This document shows, piece after piece, positions 23,576 to 32,322 of a stretch of DNA of 64,000 bases. The position numbers were made by a program, and so were the translations under genes. The stretch lies in contig CAVSMH010000006.1 in assembly GCA_963728965.1 (NCBI GenBank), positions 868,001 to 932,000 on the forward strand. Direction: 5' to 3'. Numbering within the stretch: position 1 is the first letter of the stretch; each line of letters begins with the position of its first letter. Source of the DNA: DASQZT01 sp963728965. GTDB lineage: Bacteria > Acidobacteriota > Terriglobia > Bryobacterales > Bryobacteraceae. The notes under the pieces are model-generated. The model ran no database searches, was not told the DNA's origin, and worked only from the letters and a program-made list of their open reading frames with translations.

Positions 23576-24022
23576 CTAGTGCGGCGGGCGCGCGATCTGC
23601 GCGTTGCGCCAGGCCTGCCAGCCTACCAGTCCGGCGGCCGAGAAGTTCACCACGGCGGCCAGCTTCCGGTGGCGCTTCATCCAGGGTAGCCATTCGACCG
23701 CAAGCCAGGAGGAGGTCACCGGCTTGATTGCCAGGCTCTTCCATCCGAACTGGCTGCGGCCGTTCGCCAAGAGGGGATTCGATTCCCATTTTCCCCAGGA
23801 CGTGGCGACATCCGAAGTCTGCGCCGCCGCTACCGCCAGGAGCGACATGCGCCAGAGGAGTTTCGCTCCGCTGGGCCGATCGGCGGCCGGAGCGTCGCGA
23901 ACGTGTGGGACGGCATTGGCGGCGGGGATCGAAGCCGGAGGAGACCAGGCCAACAGGTCCTGCTGCGCGGGCGCGGAGATGGCCAGCAGTCCGAAAAAAA
24001 GAAATCCTGCGATCGCTTTCAT
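23576..24022 (-). CDS. Hypothetical exported or membrane protein
   Basis: A 148-residue protein with an N-terminal signal or anchor (MKAIAGFLFFGLLAISAPAQ), then two or three further hydrophobic segments (LLWRMSLLAVAAAQTSD and LAAVVNFSAAGLVGWQ). The pattern of a helix beginning with AQTSDVATSWG and a distal WLAVEWLPWMKRHR recalls small acidobacterial membrane proteins of unknown function. No catalytic motif is visible. It is isolated: gaps of over 80 bases lie on both sides. Confidence 0.65.
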   Translation of the reverse strand: MKAIAGFLFFGLLAISAPAQQDLLAWSPPASIPAANAVPHVRDAPAADRPSGAKLLWRMSLLAVAAAQTSDVATSWGKWESNPLLANGRSQFGWKSLAIKPVTSSWLAVEWLPWMKRHRKLAAVVNFSAAGLVGWQAWRNAQIARPPH

Positions 24023-24108
24023 GATTGCCCAGAGTGCGTTGTCAACTAGACTAATCTGACCGGATTAGGAATGATAGCGGCAGGAGTACTGGAACGCGCG
24101 CGTTGCAG

Positions 24109-24630
24109 TCAGGTGCGTACTGGGAATGCCACAACGGTGAAATCGCCGAGGGCCGGACCGTGGGGGCGGGAGGCGACGACGAAGCGGGCGTGCGAGAATT
24201 CACCGGCGGCCTGCTCGATCAACCCGGCCACGGAGGGCGCGCGGTCCAGATCGTCGAGCAGGAGAACGGCGAGCCCGCGGCGGAGCCTGGCGGCGAACGG
24301 AGCGTCCCCGAGTCCCCAGGCAAGGTCGCGATTGCGGGCATCGAGGAAATCGACCAGGTTTTGGGGGGAGCCGATGCCGGCGGCCAACTCCGGAAGGCGA
24401 AGGAGAATGGGAAACGGCACGGAATCGATCCGGGTGTCCTCGATACCGCAGGCGAACAGGAAAGCGAGATGCCGCAGAAAGGTGGATTTGCCGGAGCCCG
24501 CATCGCCCGCGATGAGCAGGCGGCGGTGGCGCAGCGCGTCATAGGCGGGGAGCGGGAGGGGCGCGTCCCGGGCATCCGCGGTCTCTTCGCGGAGGCGGCG
24601 CAGATACGCTGCCAGATCGGTGTAGGCTAT
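24109..24630 (-). CDS. Miniature NACHT-type NTPase without a canonical start
   Basis: About 174 residues in frame, with Walker A LLIAGDAGSGKSTFLRHL and Walker B LAVLLLDDLDRAP followed by a sensor-like region HARFVVASRPHG. This is the core of a NACHT/STAND ATPase, but the usual helical and repeat modules are missing. No ATG, GTG or TTG lies in frame close upstream of the domain; the listed 24630 edge is an ATA. The frame overlaps the end of the membrane gene at 24627, and a -1 shift there would join them into one membrane-anchored NACHT protein of about 286 residues. Frame loss, programmed shift or a rare start are all possible. Confidence 0.55.
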   Translation of the reverse strand: MAYTDLAAYLRRLREETADARDAPLPLPAYDALRHRRLLIAGDAGSGKSTFLRHLAFLFACGIEDTRIDSVPFPILLRLPELAAGIGSPQNLVDFLDARNRDLAWGLGDAPFAARLRRGLAVLLLDDLDRAPSVAGLIEQAAGEFSHARFVVASRPHGPALGDFTVVAFPVRT

Positions 24631-24968
24631 GGCCGAGACTCCGGTTTGTCCGGTTGCTCGTCGGCGTCGGCAACCAGCCCGAGTTTCACTTCCTGGTGCT
24701 CGTGGACGCGCGTGGCGTCCCAATAAGCCAGGGCAAACGCTACCACGGTGAGCGACCACACGACGAGGTCGGACGTATCGATATCGGGACGGGCGGGATA
24801 CCAGGCCGCGAGAAGACAAAGGATGGTGCGGATGGCCCAGGCATACACGCGGGAAACGCGGACACGCCCCTGGCGCAGGAAGGCGACCGCCCGTCCCAGC
24901 ATATAGGCGCAGCCGACGCCGATGACCCCCACGAAGCCGCGCATGAACCCGAGGGGCACTGCCTGCAT
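24627..24968 (-). CDS. Small three-segment membrane protein upstream of the NACHT frame
   Basis: A 113-residue protein with three probable membrane segments (FVGVIGVGCAYMLGRAVAF; AIRTILCLLAAWY; LVVWSLTVVAFALAYW) and an acidic cytoplasmic tail that runs into the overlapping NACHT frame. No family was recognised. ATG 24968 is 25 bases from the divergent metallo-hydrolase start, so the two share a promoter region. It may be the membrane anchor of the NACHT ATPase if the frames are joined. Confidence 0.6.
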   Translation of the reverse strand: MQAVPLGFMRGFVGVIGVGCAYMLGRAVAFLRQGRVRVSRVYAWAIRTILCLLAAWYPARPDIDTSDLVVWSLTVVAFALAYWDATRVHEHQEVKLGLVADADEQPDKPESRP

Positions 24969-24993
24969 ATTCAAAGTTTGCCACAATGGGCGC

Positions 24994-25776
24994 ATGGGGC
25001 TGATGCGGGAAATTCGTGAATTTCCGGTGGCGCGGAGGTCGGTGGCGTTCTGGTTTTTGGGCCAGAACGGGTTCATCTTCAAATCGCCCGAGGGGACGCT
25101 GTTAGCGACGGACCTGTACCTCACCAACAGTTGCGCCGCCACTGCGCCCAACGGCATGGACCTGAGCCGGCGGGTGCCGGTGCCGATTGCGCCCGGGGAA
25201 GTGGACGTGGATATTTTCGCGGTCACCCACAATCACCAGGACCACACCGACCCGGAGACGATTGGGGGGCTGCGGCACGGCGAGATCGAGCATTTCGTGG
25301 GACCGCATCCGAGTTGCGAAGTGTTCCGGCAGAAGCACGTGGAGGACGGGCGCATTTCGCCCATATGGCCCGATCGCGTGCTGGAGTTTCGCGACCTGAC
25401 CCTGCGCGCGACGTTTGCCCTGCCTACCGACGATACCGATTTGAACCACGTAGGATACCTGATCCAGTTCGGGAGAGGACCGCGGATCTATATGACGGGC
25501 GATACGGACGACTGCGAACTGCTGGCGTCGGTGCGCAAGCACCAGCCCGACCTGATGATGAGTTGCATCAACGGAGGGTTCAACAACCTGTCGCACGACG
25601 AGGCGGCGCAACTGGCGGCGCGCATCCGACCGCTGGCGGCGGTTCCGTGCCACTACGACATGTTTCCGGACAACTCGGTGGACCCGGTGCAGTTCCGCGC
25701 GGCATTGCGGCTACGGGCGCCGGAGGTGCGCTATCTGCACCCGAAGCACGGCCAGGCGGTGGTGTTCGAAGCATAG
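24994..25776 (+). CDS. MBL-fold metallo-hydrolase, UlaG-like
   Basis: A 260-residue metallo-beta-lactamase-fold enzyme. The metal motif HxHxDH is seen as VTHNHQDHTDPE; a further ligand lies in YMTGDTDDCE, and the late histidine in VPCHYDMFPDN. The layout fits the UlaG/RomA-like lactonase or phosphodiesterase branch, cytoplasmic, with two divalent metals. The substrate is not known. ATG 24994 and 25003 are both possible; no strong Shine-Dalgarno decides. It is divergent from the small membrane gene. Confidence 0.85.
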   Translation: MGLMREIREFPVARRSVAFWFLGQNGFIFKSPEGTLLATDLYLTNSCAATAPNGMDLSRRVPVPIAPGEVDVDIFAVTHNHQDHTDPETIGGLRHGEIEHFVGPHPSCEVFRQKHVEDGRISPIWPDRVLEFRDLTLRATFALPTDDTDLNHVGYLIQFGRGPRIYMTGDTDDCELLASVRKHQPDLMMSCINGGFNNLSHDEAAQLAARIRPLAAVPCHYDMFPDNSVDPVQFRAALRLRAPEVRYLHPKHGQAVVFEA

Positions 25777-25822
25777 GGCTGGAGGGGCTCGTACTATACT
25801 TGCTGTTGAGGAATCCTAGCCT

Positions 25823-26365
25823 ATGAAACGCACTCTCGGCTGCGCATTTGCCATCACTCTCTGTGCCGCCTGGGCACAAGATGCTCCCAAGAAGAAAGGG
25901 CCGTTGAGCCCTCCGGAACAGACCTCGGTGACGATTGCCGGAAAGACCATCAGCATCAAGTATTCGGCGCCTTCCATGCGGGGCCGGACGATTTTCGGGG
26001 AGAACGGCATCATACGCAAAGATCCGACGTGGCCGGTGTGGCGCGCGGGAGCGAATGCGGCCACGTCGCTGCACACGGATGCGGACCTCAGCATCGGCAG
26101 CCTGAACGTACCGAAGGGCGATTACACGCTGTTCGTGCTGCCCGAGCCGGGGAAGTGGCAACTGATCGTAAACAAGCAGACCGGCCAGTGGGGCTTGAGC
26201 TACAGCCAAGCCCAGGACTTGGGACGCGTACCGATGACCACCAAGGCGGCGCCTTCGCCGATCGAGACCTTCAAGATCGCACTCTCGCAGGCCGGCGGCA
26301 ACAAAGGCACACTGCAAATGGAATGGGAGAACGTGATCGCCTCGGTGGATTTCACGGTGAAATAG
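25823..26365 (+). CDS. DUF2911-family exported protein
   Basis: A 180-residue protein with a signal peptide (MKRTLGCAFAITLCAAWAQ). The conserved DUF2911 features are present: VTIAGKTISIKYSAPSMRGR, VWRAGANAATSLHTD and GDYTLFVLPEPGKW. The family is common in Bacteroidetes and Acidobacteria; its function is unknown and it is believed to be periplasmic. The next gene starts only 12 bases after its stop, so it may be the first gene of the long operon that ends at 35346. Confidence 0.88.
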   Translation: MKRTLGCAFAITLCAAWAQDAPKKKGPLSPPEQTSVTIAGKTISIKYSAPSMRGRTIFGENGIIRKDPTWPVWRAGANAATSLHTDADLSIGSLNVPKGDYTLFVLPEPGKWQLIVNKQTGQWGLSYSQAQDLGRVPMTTKAAPSPIETFKIALSQAGGNKGTLQMEWENVIASVDFTVK

Positions 26366-26377
26366 GCGCGGTTTTGC

Positions 26378-26986
26378 ATGACGCCGGCCGGTCCAGGAGT
26401 CCTGTATTGCGCCGAATGCGGGCGCCCGAGCACAGCGGATGAGCTTGCCCGGTTCGGCAACACGCTCATCTGCCCGGTGTGCAAGAACAACTATGCGCAG
26501 AAGCTGCGCGAAGGGGTGGCGCCGGCCACGAGAGTCGAATACGGCGGATTCTGGATCCGGCTGGTGGCCACGCTGATCGATTGGGTGATTCTGACGGTGG
26601 TGGGCAGCATCATTCAGTTCGGCCTGCTGGGCTCGATGGCCGGCAGGGTGCGGCCGCAGCCGGGGATGGCTCCGGAAGCGCTACTGGGGGCCATGATGGG
26701 CATGGTCGGGCTGGCATGGCTGATCAATACCGCATTGGCGTGCACCTATGAGGCGGTGTTCGTGTATCAGTTCGCGGCCACCCCGGGGAAGATGGCGCTG
26801 GGTCTGAAGGTGGTGCGGGCGGACGGCACGCGGGTGGGGCTGGGGCGCGCGGCGGGGCGCTATTTCGCCAAGATTCTCAGCGCGATCCTGCTGATGATCG
26901 GATATATCATCGCGGCCTTCGATGCGCAGAAGCGGGCACTGCACGATATGATCTGCGACACGCGGGTGATCCGCATCAGGACCTGA
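26378..26986 (+). CDS. RDD-family membrane protein with N-terminal zinc ribbon
   Basis: A 202-residue protein. Residues 1-40 contain a two-knuckle zinc ribbon (CAECG, then CPVCKNNY). From about 50 on it is an RDD domain: the Arg-Asp-like start GGFWIRLVATLIDWVIL, three membrane segments, and the conserved TPGKMALGLKVVRADG. RDD proteins are suspected transporters or membrane organisers. A second RDD gene ends the same operon. The next start follows after 9 bases. Confidence 0.85.
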   Translation: MTPAGPGVLYCAECGRPSTADELARFGNTLICPVCKNNYAQKLREGVAPATRVEYGGFWIRLVATLIDWVILTVVGSIIQFGLLGSMAGRVRPQPGMAPEALLGAMMGMVGLAWLINTALACTYEAVFVYQFAATPGKMALGLKVVRADGTRVGLGRAAGRYFAKILSAILLMIGYIIAAFDAQKRALHDMICDTRVIRIRT

Positions 26987-26995
26987 ACCCCGGAC

Positions 26996-27577
26996 ATGCC
27001 CGTACCCTGCGCGCGCTGCGACATGCCGCTGCCCAAATGGGAGCTGGTCACGGGCGATACCGCGGTCTGCCCGTCGTGCGGAGCGGCCAACCAGGTACGG
27101 ATCTTCCCGGCGGCTTTTCGGGAAGACCGCGCGGCGGTGGCCACCGAATCGGCGGCGGAGGGGGAGGCGACGTGTTACGACCATCCCTCCAAGCGGGCGG
27201 CGGCGGCGTGCGGGCAGTGCGGGCGGTTCGTGTGCCAGCTTTGCGCGGTGGAATTCGGGGACGGGGTGTGGTGCCCTTCGTGCGTGGCGGGGCGGGCGGG
27301 CAAGGCCAGAGCTGCGAAGCTCGAAACATCGCGCACTCTTTATGATTCGATGGCGCTGCTGCTGCCCCTGGGCGCGATACTGGTGTACCCGTTGATGGTG
27401 GTGGCGGCGCCGGCCAGCCTGGTGCTGACGGCGATGAAGTGGCGGCAGCCGCTCAGCCTGGTACGGCGCAGCCGCTGGCGATTCGTGGCGGCGATCGTGC
27501 TTTCGCTGTCGGAACTGGCCTTTGTGGCGGCGGTGGTGTACCTGCTGGTGCGCGGACCGGCGGCGATACGGAGCTAG
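26996..27577 (+). CDS. Zinc-finger (B-box-like) membrane protein
   Basis: A 193-residue protein. An N-terminal CARC/CPSC zinc ribbon is followed by a B-box-like module CYDHPSKRAAAACGQCG, then CQLCAVEF and CPSC; two membrane segments complete the C-terminal half. Such proteins occur beside MoxR/DUF58 genes in acidobacteria. Only the metal sites and topology are visible; the partner is unknown. The next gene begins one base after its stop. Confidence 0.75.
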   Translation: MPVPCARCDMPLPKWELVTGDTAVCPSCGAANQVRIFPAAFREDRAAVATESAAEGEATCYDHPSKRAAAACGQCGRFVCQLCAVEFGDGVWCPSCVAGRAGKARAAKLETSRTLYDSMALLLPLGAILVYPLMVVAAPASLVLTAMKWRQPLSLVRRSRWRFVAAIVLSLSELAFVAAVVYLLVRGPAAIRS

Positions 27578-27578
27578 C

Positions 27579-28550
27579 ATGGATGGGGCCAGGGAGCAAT
27601 ACCGAAGACTGCCGGGGGTAGGGCGCGGGTTCATCCAGGGGGCCAGCGTGTGGATGGGGGCGGATCATCTATTGCTGGTGAAGTCGATGCGCTTCCGCGA
27701 GGACTACAAGCGGTTTCACCTGCGCGATGTGCAGGCCATCGTGGTGGCGGCGACGCCCCGCTTCGAGGTGTCCACGCGGGCGGCGCTGGTGGCGATCGTG
27801 TGGGTGATGGCGTATTTCGCATTTCGCAACCGCGCCGGGTGGGCGGCCGAGGTGCTGTGGCTGGCAGCGGCGGGCCTGGTGGGCGCCTGGATCTACGTGT
27901 GCGCGGCGTGCAGTTGCCGGTGCCGCCTGTTCACCGCGGTGAGCCGCGACGATCTGCCTTCGGTGTACCGGACGTGGACGGCGCGACGGTTCCTGGCGGC
28001 GGTAGAACCGCGCATCCACGAAGTGCAGGGCGTGCTGGAGGGCAACTGGGCGGAGGCGGTGGAAGGCCGGGAGGTGGGGCCACCGGCGGCGCCCGCCGGT
28101 GCGCGTGCGGGCGCAGGGGTGATGGCGGACCGGCCGGCGGCGCGGCGCCGTACCGTGTTCTCCGATATCTTCGTGGCGAGCCTGTTCGCCGATGCGCTGC
28201 TGAACCTGTTTACGCTGAACGGGCCCACCCGCACGGTCCAGTGGGTGTGGTACGGCCTGGCGTTCATCCAGATTGCCATGGCAGTACTCCTGTTCGTGCA
28301 GCATCATCGCGGCGTGCTGCGCCGGGAAATGCAGCGGCTGGCGGTGGCGACGTTGATCGTGATGGGGCTGGCCTACTATGCGCGCGCCGCCATGTCGGGC
28401 ATGGTGTCGGCGGGCAGCCAGTTGTTTCCCGACCTGGCGACGCTTTCCTCGACGCCGGGGTACGTGCTGGTGCGCGAGATCGATGCGGGCATCATGCTGG
28501 TATTGGGAATCATCGGGGCCGGCCTGTCGCTAACCGGCGAGGACGCATGA
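27579..28550 (+). CDS. Polytopic membrane protein of the MoxR operon, unknown
   Basis: A 323-residue protein. An N-terminal soluble part (MRFREDYKRFHLRDVQAIVV) looks like a small PH-like or bPH membrane-associated domain with two membrane segments; a middle linker rich in Ala/Gly and Arg is followed by four more membrane segments. No family was assigned with certainty. ATG 27579 lies one base behind the previous stop, and its own stop overlaps the next ATG by four bases. Confidence 0.72.
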   Translation: MDGAREQYRRLPGVGRGFIQGASVWMGADHLLLVKSMRFREDYKRFHLRDVQAIVVAATPRFEVSTRAALVAIVWVMAYFAFRNRAGWAAEVLWLAAAGLVGAWIYVCAACSCRCRLFTAVSRDDLPSVYRTWTARRFLAAVEPRIHEVQGVLEGNWAEAVEGREVGPPAAPAGARAGAGVMADRPAARRRTVFSDIFVASLFADALLNLFTLNGPTRTVQWVWYGLAFIQIAMAVLLFVQHHRGVLRREMQRLAVATLIVMGLAYYARAAMSGMVSAGSQLFPDLATLSSTPGYVLVREIDAGIMLVLGIIGAGLSLTGEDA

Positions 28551-28852
28551 CCCCTGCGCCCCTGCAACAGCGCTGCTGGAACCATGAAGCGCGCGAGGCG
28601 GTGTGCCGGTGTCCGGAGTGCGGCCGCAGCTACTGCCGCGAATGCGTGACCGAACACCAGGCACGGTTGCTGTGCGCCACTTGTCTCGCGGTTCTCGGGC
28701 GGAAGGGGGCGCGGCCGAAGGGAGGGGGCGCGGGCACGGCGCTGCTGGCCGCGGCCGGAGTGATGCTGGCCTGGCTGTTGTTCTTCAGCGCGGGCGAAGC
28801 GATCGTGCTGGTGGTACAGAGGGTAGAGCAGACATCGTGGCAGTCGCACTGA
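28547..28852 (+). CDS. Small B-box-type zinc-finger protein with membrane anchor
   Basis: A 101-residue protein whose first 50 residues are a compact zinc module (CWNHEAREAVCRCPECG, then CRECVTEH and CATCL) related to the one encoded at 26996. A single membrane segment (LLAAAGVMLAWLLFFSAG) follows. It overlaps the previous gene by ATGA and the next by TGATG, so it must be translated with them. It is probably a binding adaptor inside the assembly. Confidence 0.72.
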   Translation: MTPAPLQQRCWNHEAREAVCRCPECGRSYCRECVTEHQARLLCATCLAVLGRKGARPKGGGAGTALLAAAGVMLAWLLFFSAGEAIVLVVQRVEQTSWQSH

Positions 28853-29610
28853 TGGAAGACGCGGTGCAGCTTTTGCGGCGGACGCCGCTGGCCACGTGGG
28901 TGTACCACTGGCTGGGCGGGGTGCCGTTTGCGCTGGGGGTGCTGCGCTTCTCGAATGACGTGCTCAACCCGCGCCTGCCGGACACAGTGTGCGCGGCCGA
29001 AGCATTCGCACTGGCGCTGCTGCTGCTGTGGATGAACTGCTGGCGCGCGGTGTTCGCGGGAAGGCTGCGGGACCAACTGAGCGACGGCGGCGGGCCGCGG
29101 TGGACGGGACGGCGGGTGGCCAACCTGGTGGCGGTTCAGGCGTTCCTCGGGCCGGCGCGGCTGGTGGTGGTGCCGCTGGCCGGACTGATCGTGTTTCCCC
29201 TGGCTTCGGCGGTGGACTTCTTCCGAACGGCAGCCGTGCTGAACGCGCGGTACGATCTCACGCCGAAGGAAGTGATGGGCCGGGCGCGGCACCTGGCGGG
29301 GCTCCATCCGGGCGAGAGCTGGGGGCTGCTCTCGGTGCTGACGGTGTTGTACGTGCTGGTGGCAATCAACCTCGGGCTCGTCCTGGCGGTGCTGCCGCAA
29401 CTGGGGCGCATGCTGACCGGGTACGAAACCGCCTTCAGCCGCAGCGGCCGGTATTACGTGGAGAGCCCGTTGTTCCTGCTGCTGGTGCTGACGGCCTCGT
29501 GGCTGGTATTCGACCCGGTGGTGCAGGCGGCATATTCGGTGCGCTGCTTTCGGGGTGAATCGGTAGAGACGGGGGAGGACCTGCGCGTGGCATTGCGGAG
29601 GGTGGCATGA
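28852..29610 (+). CDS. Multi-pass membrane protein of the MoxR operon, unknown
   Basis: A 252-residue integral membrane protein with about five hydrophobic helices, for example LVVVPLAGLIVFPLASAVDFF and LLSVLTVLYVLVAINLGLVLA. Its middle KEVMGRARHLAGLHPGESW is a conserved-looking cytoplasmic loop. Fold and function not recognised. The ATG at 28852 shares one base with the previous TGA; the stop overlaps the next start by four bases. Confidence 0.68.
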   Translation: MEDAVQLLRRTPLATWVYHWLGGVPFALGVLRFSNDVLNPRLPDTVCAAEAFALALLLLWMNCWRAVFAGRLRDQLSDGGGPRWTGRRVANLVAVQAFLGPARLVVVPLAGLIVFPLASAVDFFRTAAVLNARYDLTPKEVMGRARHLAGLHPGESWGLLSVLTVLYVLVAINLGLVLAVLPQLGRMLTGYETAFSRSGRYYVESPLFLLLVLTASWLVFDPVVQAAYSVRCFRGESVETGEDLRVALRRVA

Positions 29611-30338
29611 CTCCGGCGGAGTTGGAACGCGCGGTTCACGAGGCGATGCAGTCCGCCGAGTACGATTGGCGCCTGCCGCCGCCGGCCGGCGCGGTGGCGA
29701 AGCCTTCGTGGCTGGTCAGCTTCGTGGACCGGGTGATCAAAGGGATTCAGGCAGGGTTCGAGCAAGTGGGGGAGTGGCTGAAGGCACTGTTCGAGCGGCT
29801 GTTCCGCCACAACACCACGGTGACGGTTCCGGGCGCGCCGCCGTCGGCCGGATTGCACTGGAGCGTGTACCTGCTGATGGGTGTGGCGATTGCCGCGGCG
29901 GCGTGGCTGGTGTGGCGCAAGCTGCGCGCCGGACGCCCCGCGGCGGAGCCGGCGGCGGGCGCGGCAGCCGCGATTCGGCTGGATACCGAGGACCTTACGG
30001 CGGACCGGCTGCCCGAAGAGAAGTGGAACGTCCTGGCGGAGGAATCGCTGCGCGAGGGCAATACGCGGCTGGCGCTGCGGGCGTTCTACCTGGCGAGCCT
30101 GGCCTGGCTGGGACGGCGTGAAATGCTCGCCCTGCACCCGGGGAAGACGAATCGCGAATACGAAATGGAGTTGCGCCGGCGGGCGCGGGCCTTCCCGGAT
30201 GCGCGGGGGTTGTTCGCCGCCAACGTGGCGGAGTTCGAGCGCGCGTGGTATGGGATGCACGAGGTGAAGAGCGAGGACGTGGGCGCGTTTCGGGGGCGCG
30301 TCGAGGGGATGAAGGCACGTCTGGGGGTGGGTTCGTGA
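29607..30338 (+). CDS. DUF4129-domain membrane protein
   Basis: A 243-residue protein with one membrane segment (VYLLMGVAIAAAAWLVWRKL, near 90-110). The C-terminal DUF4129 region shows LREGNTRLALRAFYLASLAW, then KTNREYEMELRRRA and FERAWYGMHEV. The family is found beside MoxR and DUF58 genes and transglutaminase-like proteins; its biochemical role is unknown. It may carry a cargo or ligand-binding domain on the cytoplasmic face. Confidence 0.85.
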   Translation: MTPAELERAVHEAMQSAEYDWRLPPPAGAVAKPSWLVSFVDRVIKGIQAGFEQVGEWLKALFERLFRHNTTVTVPGAPPSAGLHWSVYLLMGVAIAAAAWLVWRKLRAGRPAAEPAAGAAAAIRLDTEDLTADRLPEEKWNVLAEESLREGNTRLALRAFYLASLAWLGRREMLALHPGKTNREYEMELRRRARAFPDARGLFAANVAEFERAWYGMHEVKSEDVGAFRGRVEGMKARLGVGS

Positions 30339-31366
30339 GCGGCAGGCGCGGCAGGCGCGGCGCGGCGGCCATGAGTGTCTGGGTTGCGATTACGCTGGCG
30401 GCGGCGTTTGTCCTGGGGGTGGTCTACCTGTTCCAGGCGGAGTTTGCGGCGGGGGATGTGTATCCGGAGTTCTCCAGCCTGCGAGCCGATCCGCGCGGGA
30501 CGAAGATGCTGTTCGATGCGCTGGCACGCGTGCCTGGAATGACGCCGGCGCGGAACTATCTGCCGCTCGACAATTCCACGGAGCGCGGCGCCGCCATTCT
30601 GATTCTGAATATCGACCCGATTGGGTTTCCGAAGGACTCGAAGCTGCAGGTGCGGGCGGAGACGCTGGCCCAAGCGGGGAATCGGGTCGTGCTGGGGATG
30701 GCGCACCTGCCGAAAGGGAAGGGGCCGGAAACGGGCTCGCTGTACCGCAACTGGGATGTGAAGGTGGGGGTGAACCGCCGGCTGTATTTCACGGCGGCGA
30801 AAGAGTGGCGGGTACTCGAGGAGATCGGCGGCAGGAGCTTCGCCATCGAACGGGATTTCGGCAAGGGCAGCGTGGTGCTGGTGGCGGAGAGCGAGGACTT
30901 TGCCAACCAGTCGGTGGTGGCGGCCGACCGGCTGCCGACGGTGACCGCGGCGCTCGGCTCGTATACGCGAATTGTGTTCGACGAGGAGCACCTGGGGATC
31001 GCGGAGAGCGGCAGCGTGGTGGGACTGGCGCGGCAGTTTCGGCTGACCGGCATGGCGCTGGGGCTGGCGCTGTGCGCGGGCCTGTTCCTGTGGCGGAGCG
31101 CGTCCGGATTTCCGCCGCCGGCCGAACGGGACACGGTGGCACGGCTCTCCGGACGGACGTCGCATGCGGGGCTGGTGACGCTGCTGCGGCGGCATATCCC
31201 GCCGGGAGAGGTGGCGGCGCGCTGTTGGGAGGAGTGGCTCCATACCAACCGGCACCATCTGTCATCGGCGCGGGTGAAGCGGGGGGCGGCGGCGGCGGGC
31301 GGGGCTGACCCGGTGGCGGCGGTGCGGGAAATTCAGGCGGTGGTCGAATCGAAAGGAGCGCTTTGA
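30335..31366 (+). CDS. DUF4350-domain membrane protein
   Basis: A 343-residue protein with an N-terminal membrane anchor, a DUF4350 fold in the middle (EFSSLRADPRGTKMLFDAL and DEEHLGIAESGSVVGLA), and a second membrane segment at about 230-250. The remaining C-terminus is cytoplasmic (HIPPGEVAARCWEEWL). DUF4350 proteins accompany MoxR ATPases in many bacteria. The GTG at 30335 overlaps the previous stop (GTGA). Confidence 0.85.
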   Translation: MSGRRGRRGAAAMSVWVAITLAAAFVLGVVYLFQAEFAAGDVYPEFSSLRADPRGTKMLFDALARVPGMTPARNYLPLDNSTERGAAILILNIDPIGFPKDSKLQVRAETLAQAGNRVVLGMAHLPKGKGPETGSLYRNWDVKVGVNRRLYFTAAKEWRVLEEIGGRSFAIERDFGKGSVVLVAESEDFANQSVVAADRLPTVTAALGSYTRIVFDEEHLGIAESGSVVGLARQFRLTGMALGLALCAGLFLWRSASGFPPPAERDTVARLSGRTSHAGLVTLLRRHIPPGEVAARCWEEWLHTNRHHLSSARVKRGAAAAGGADPVAAVREIQAVVESKGAL

Positions 31367-32322
31367 ACCTCGATCAATTCCAGGCCGCGGTGGAGAACAT
31401 CACCGCCGGCATCCGCAAGGTGATCATCGGGCAGGAAGAGGCCATCCGGTTTTCGCTGGTGGTGGTGCTGGCCAACCAGCACGCGCTGATCGAAGGCGTG
31501 CCGGGATTGGGGAAGACGCTGCTGGCGCGCACGCTGGCGGCGGTGCTCGGCTCCGAATTCAAGCGCATTCAGTTCACGCCGGACCTGATGCCGGCGGATA
31601 TCACGGGCAACAACGTCTTCAATCTCCAGCGCAACGAGTTTTCACTGGTGAAGGGGCCGCTGTTCACGACGTTCCTGCTGGCCGATGAAATCAACCGCGC
31701 GCCGGCGAAGACCCAGTCGGCACTGCTCGAGGCGATGCAGGAGCGAACGGTGACGATCGATCGGGAGAGCTATCGGCTGGCGCCCAATTTCACGGTGTTC
31801 GCCACCCAGAATCCCATCGAATCGGAGGGCACGTATCCGCTACCGGAAGCGCAGAAGGATCGCTTCATGCTCAAGATCAGCATGGGCTGGCCGGAGGATG
31901 CGGACGAGCTCGCGCTGGCGCACCGCAGCCTGGGCGAGCAGGCGCCCGAGGCCGTGTTGGAGCGGGGCGAGGTGACGCCGGTGGTTTCCGAAGGCGAGCT
32001 GGGGTGCCTGCGCGAGGCGCTGGGGCTGGTGCGGGTGACCGATGCGCTGGTGGAGTACGGGGTGCAGGTGGTGCGGCGGACGCGCACGGACGATCACATC
32101 CTGGTGGGCGGGGGGCCGCGGGCCACGCAGTCGCTGCTGCGCGCGGCGCGGGCGTGGGCGGCGATCGGGGGCCGCGATTTCGTGAGCCCGGACGATATCC
32201 GCGCGGTGGCGCTGGGGGTGCTGGAGCATCGGATGCTGCTGCGGCCCGAATCGGAACTGGAAGGAGTGCGGCCGGCGGAGGTGCTCGAGCGGATCCTGCA
32301 CGAAGTGGCGGTGCCTCGATGA
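31363..32322 (+). CDS. MoxR-type AAA+ ATPase
   Basis: A 319-residue ATPase with Walker A EGVPGLGKTLLAR (residues about 45-57), Walker B FLLADEINRAPAK, sensor 1 VFATQNPIESEGTYPLPEAQ and a C-terminal lid. MoxR proteins act as chaperones that insert cofactors or assemble complexes with vWA-domain partners, here probably the DUF58 protein encoded next. The TTG start at 31363 is chosen because AAAGGAG lies 6 bases upstream and it overlaps the DUF4350 stop by four bases (TTGA). Confidence 0.95.
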   Translation: MNLDQFQAAVENITAGIRKVIIGQEEAIRFSLVVVLANQHALIEGVPGLGKTLLARTLAAVLGSEFKRIQFTPDLMPADITGNNVFNLQRNEFSLVKGPLFTTFLLADEINRAPAKTQSALLEAMQERTVTIDRESYRLAPNFTVFATQNPIESEGTYPLPEAQKDRFMLKISMGWPEDADELALAHRSLGEQAPEAVLERGEVTPVVSEGELGCLREALGLVRVTDALVEYGVQVVRRTRTDDHILVGGGPRATQSLLRAARAWAAIGGRDFVSPDDIRAVALGVLEHRMLLRPESELEGVRPAEVLERILHEVAVPR

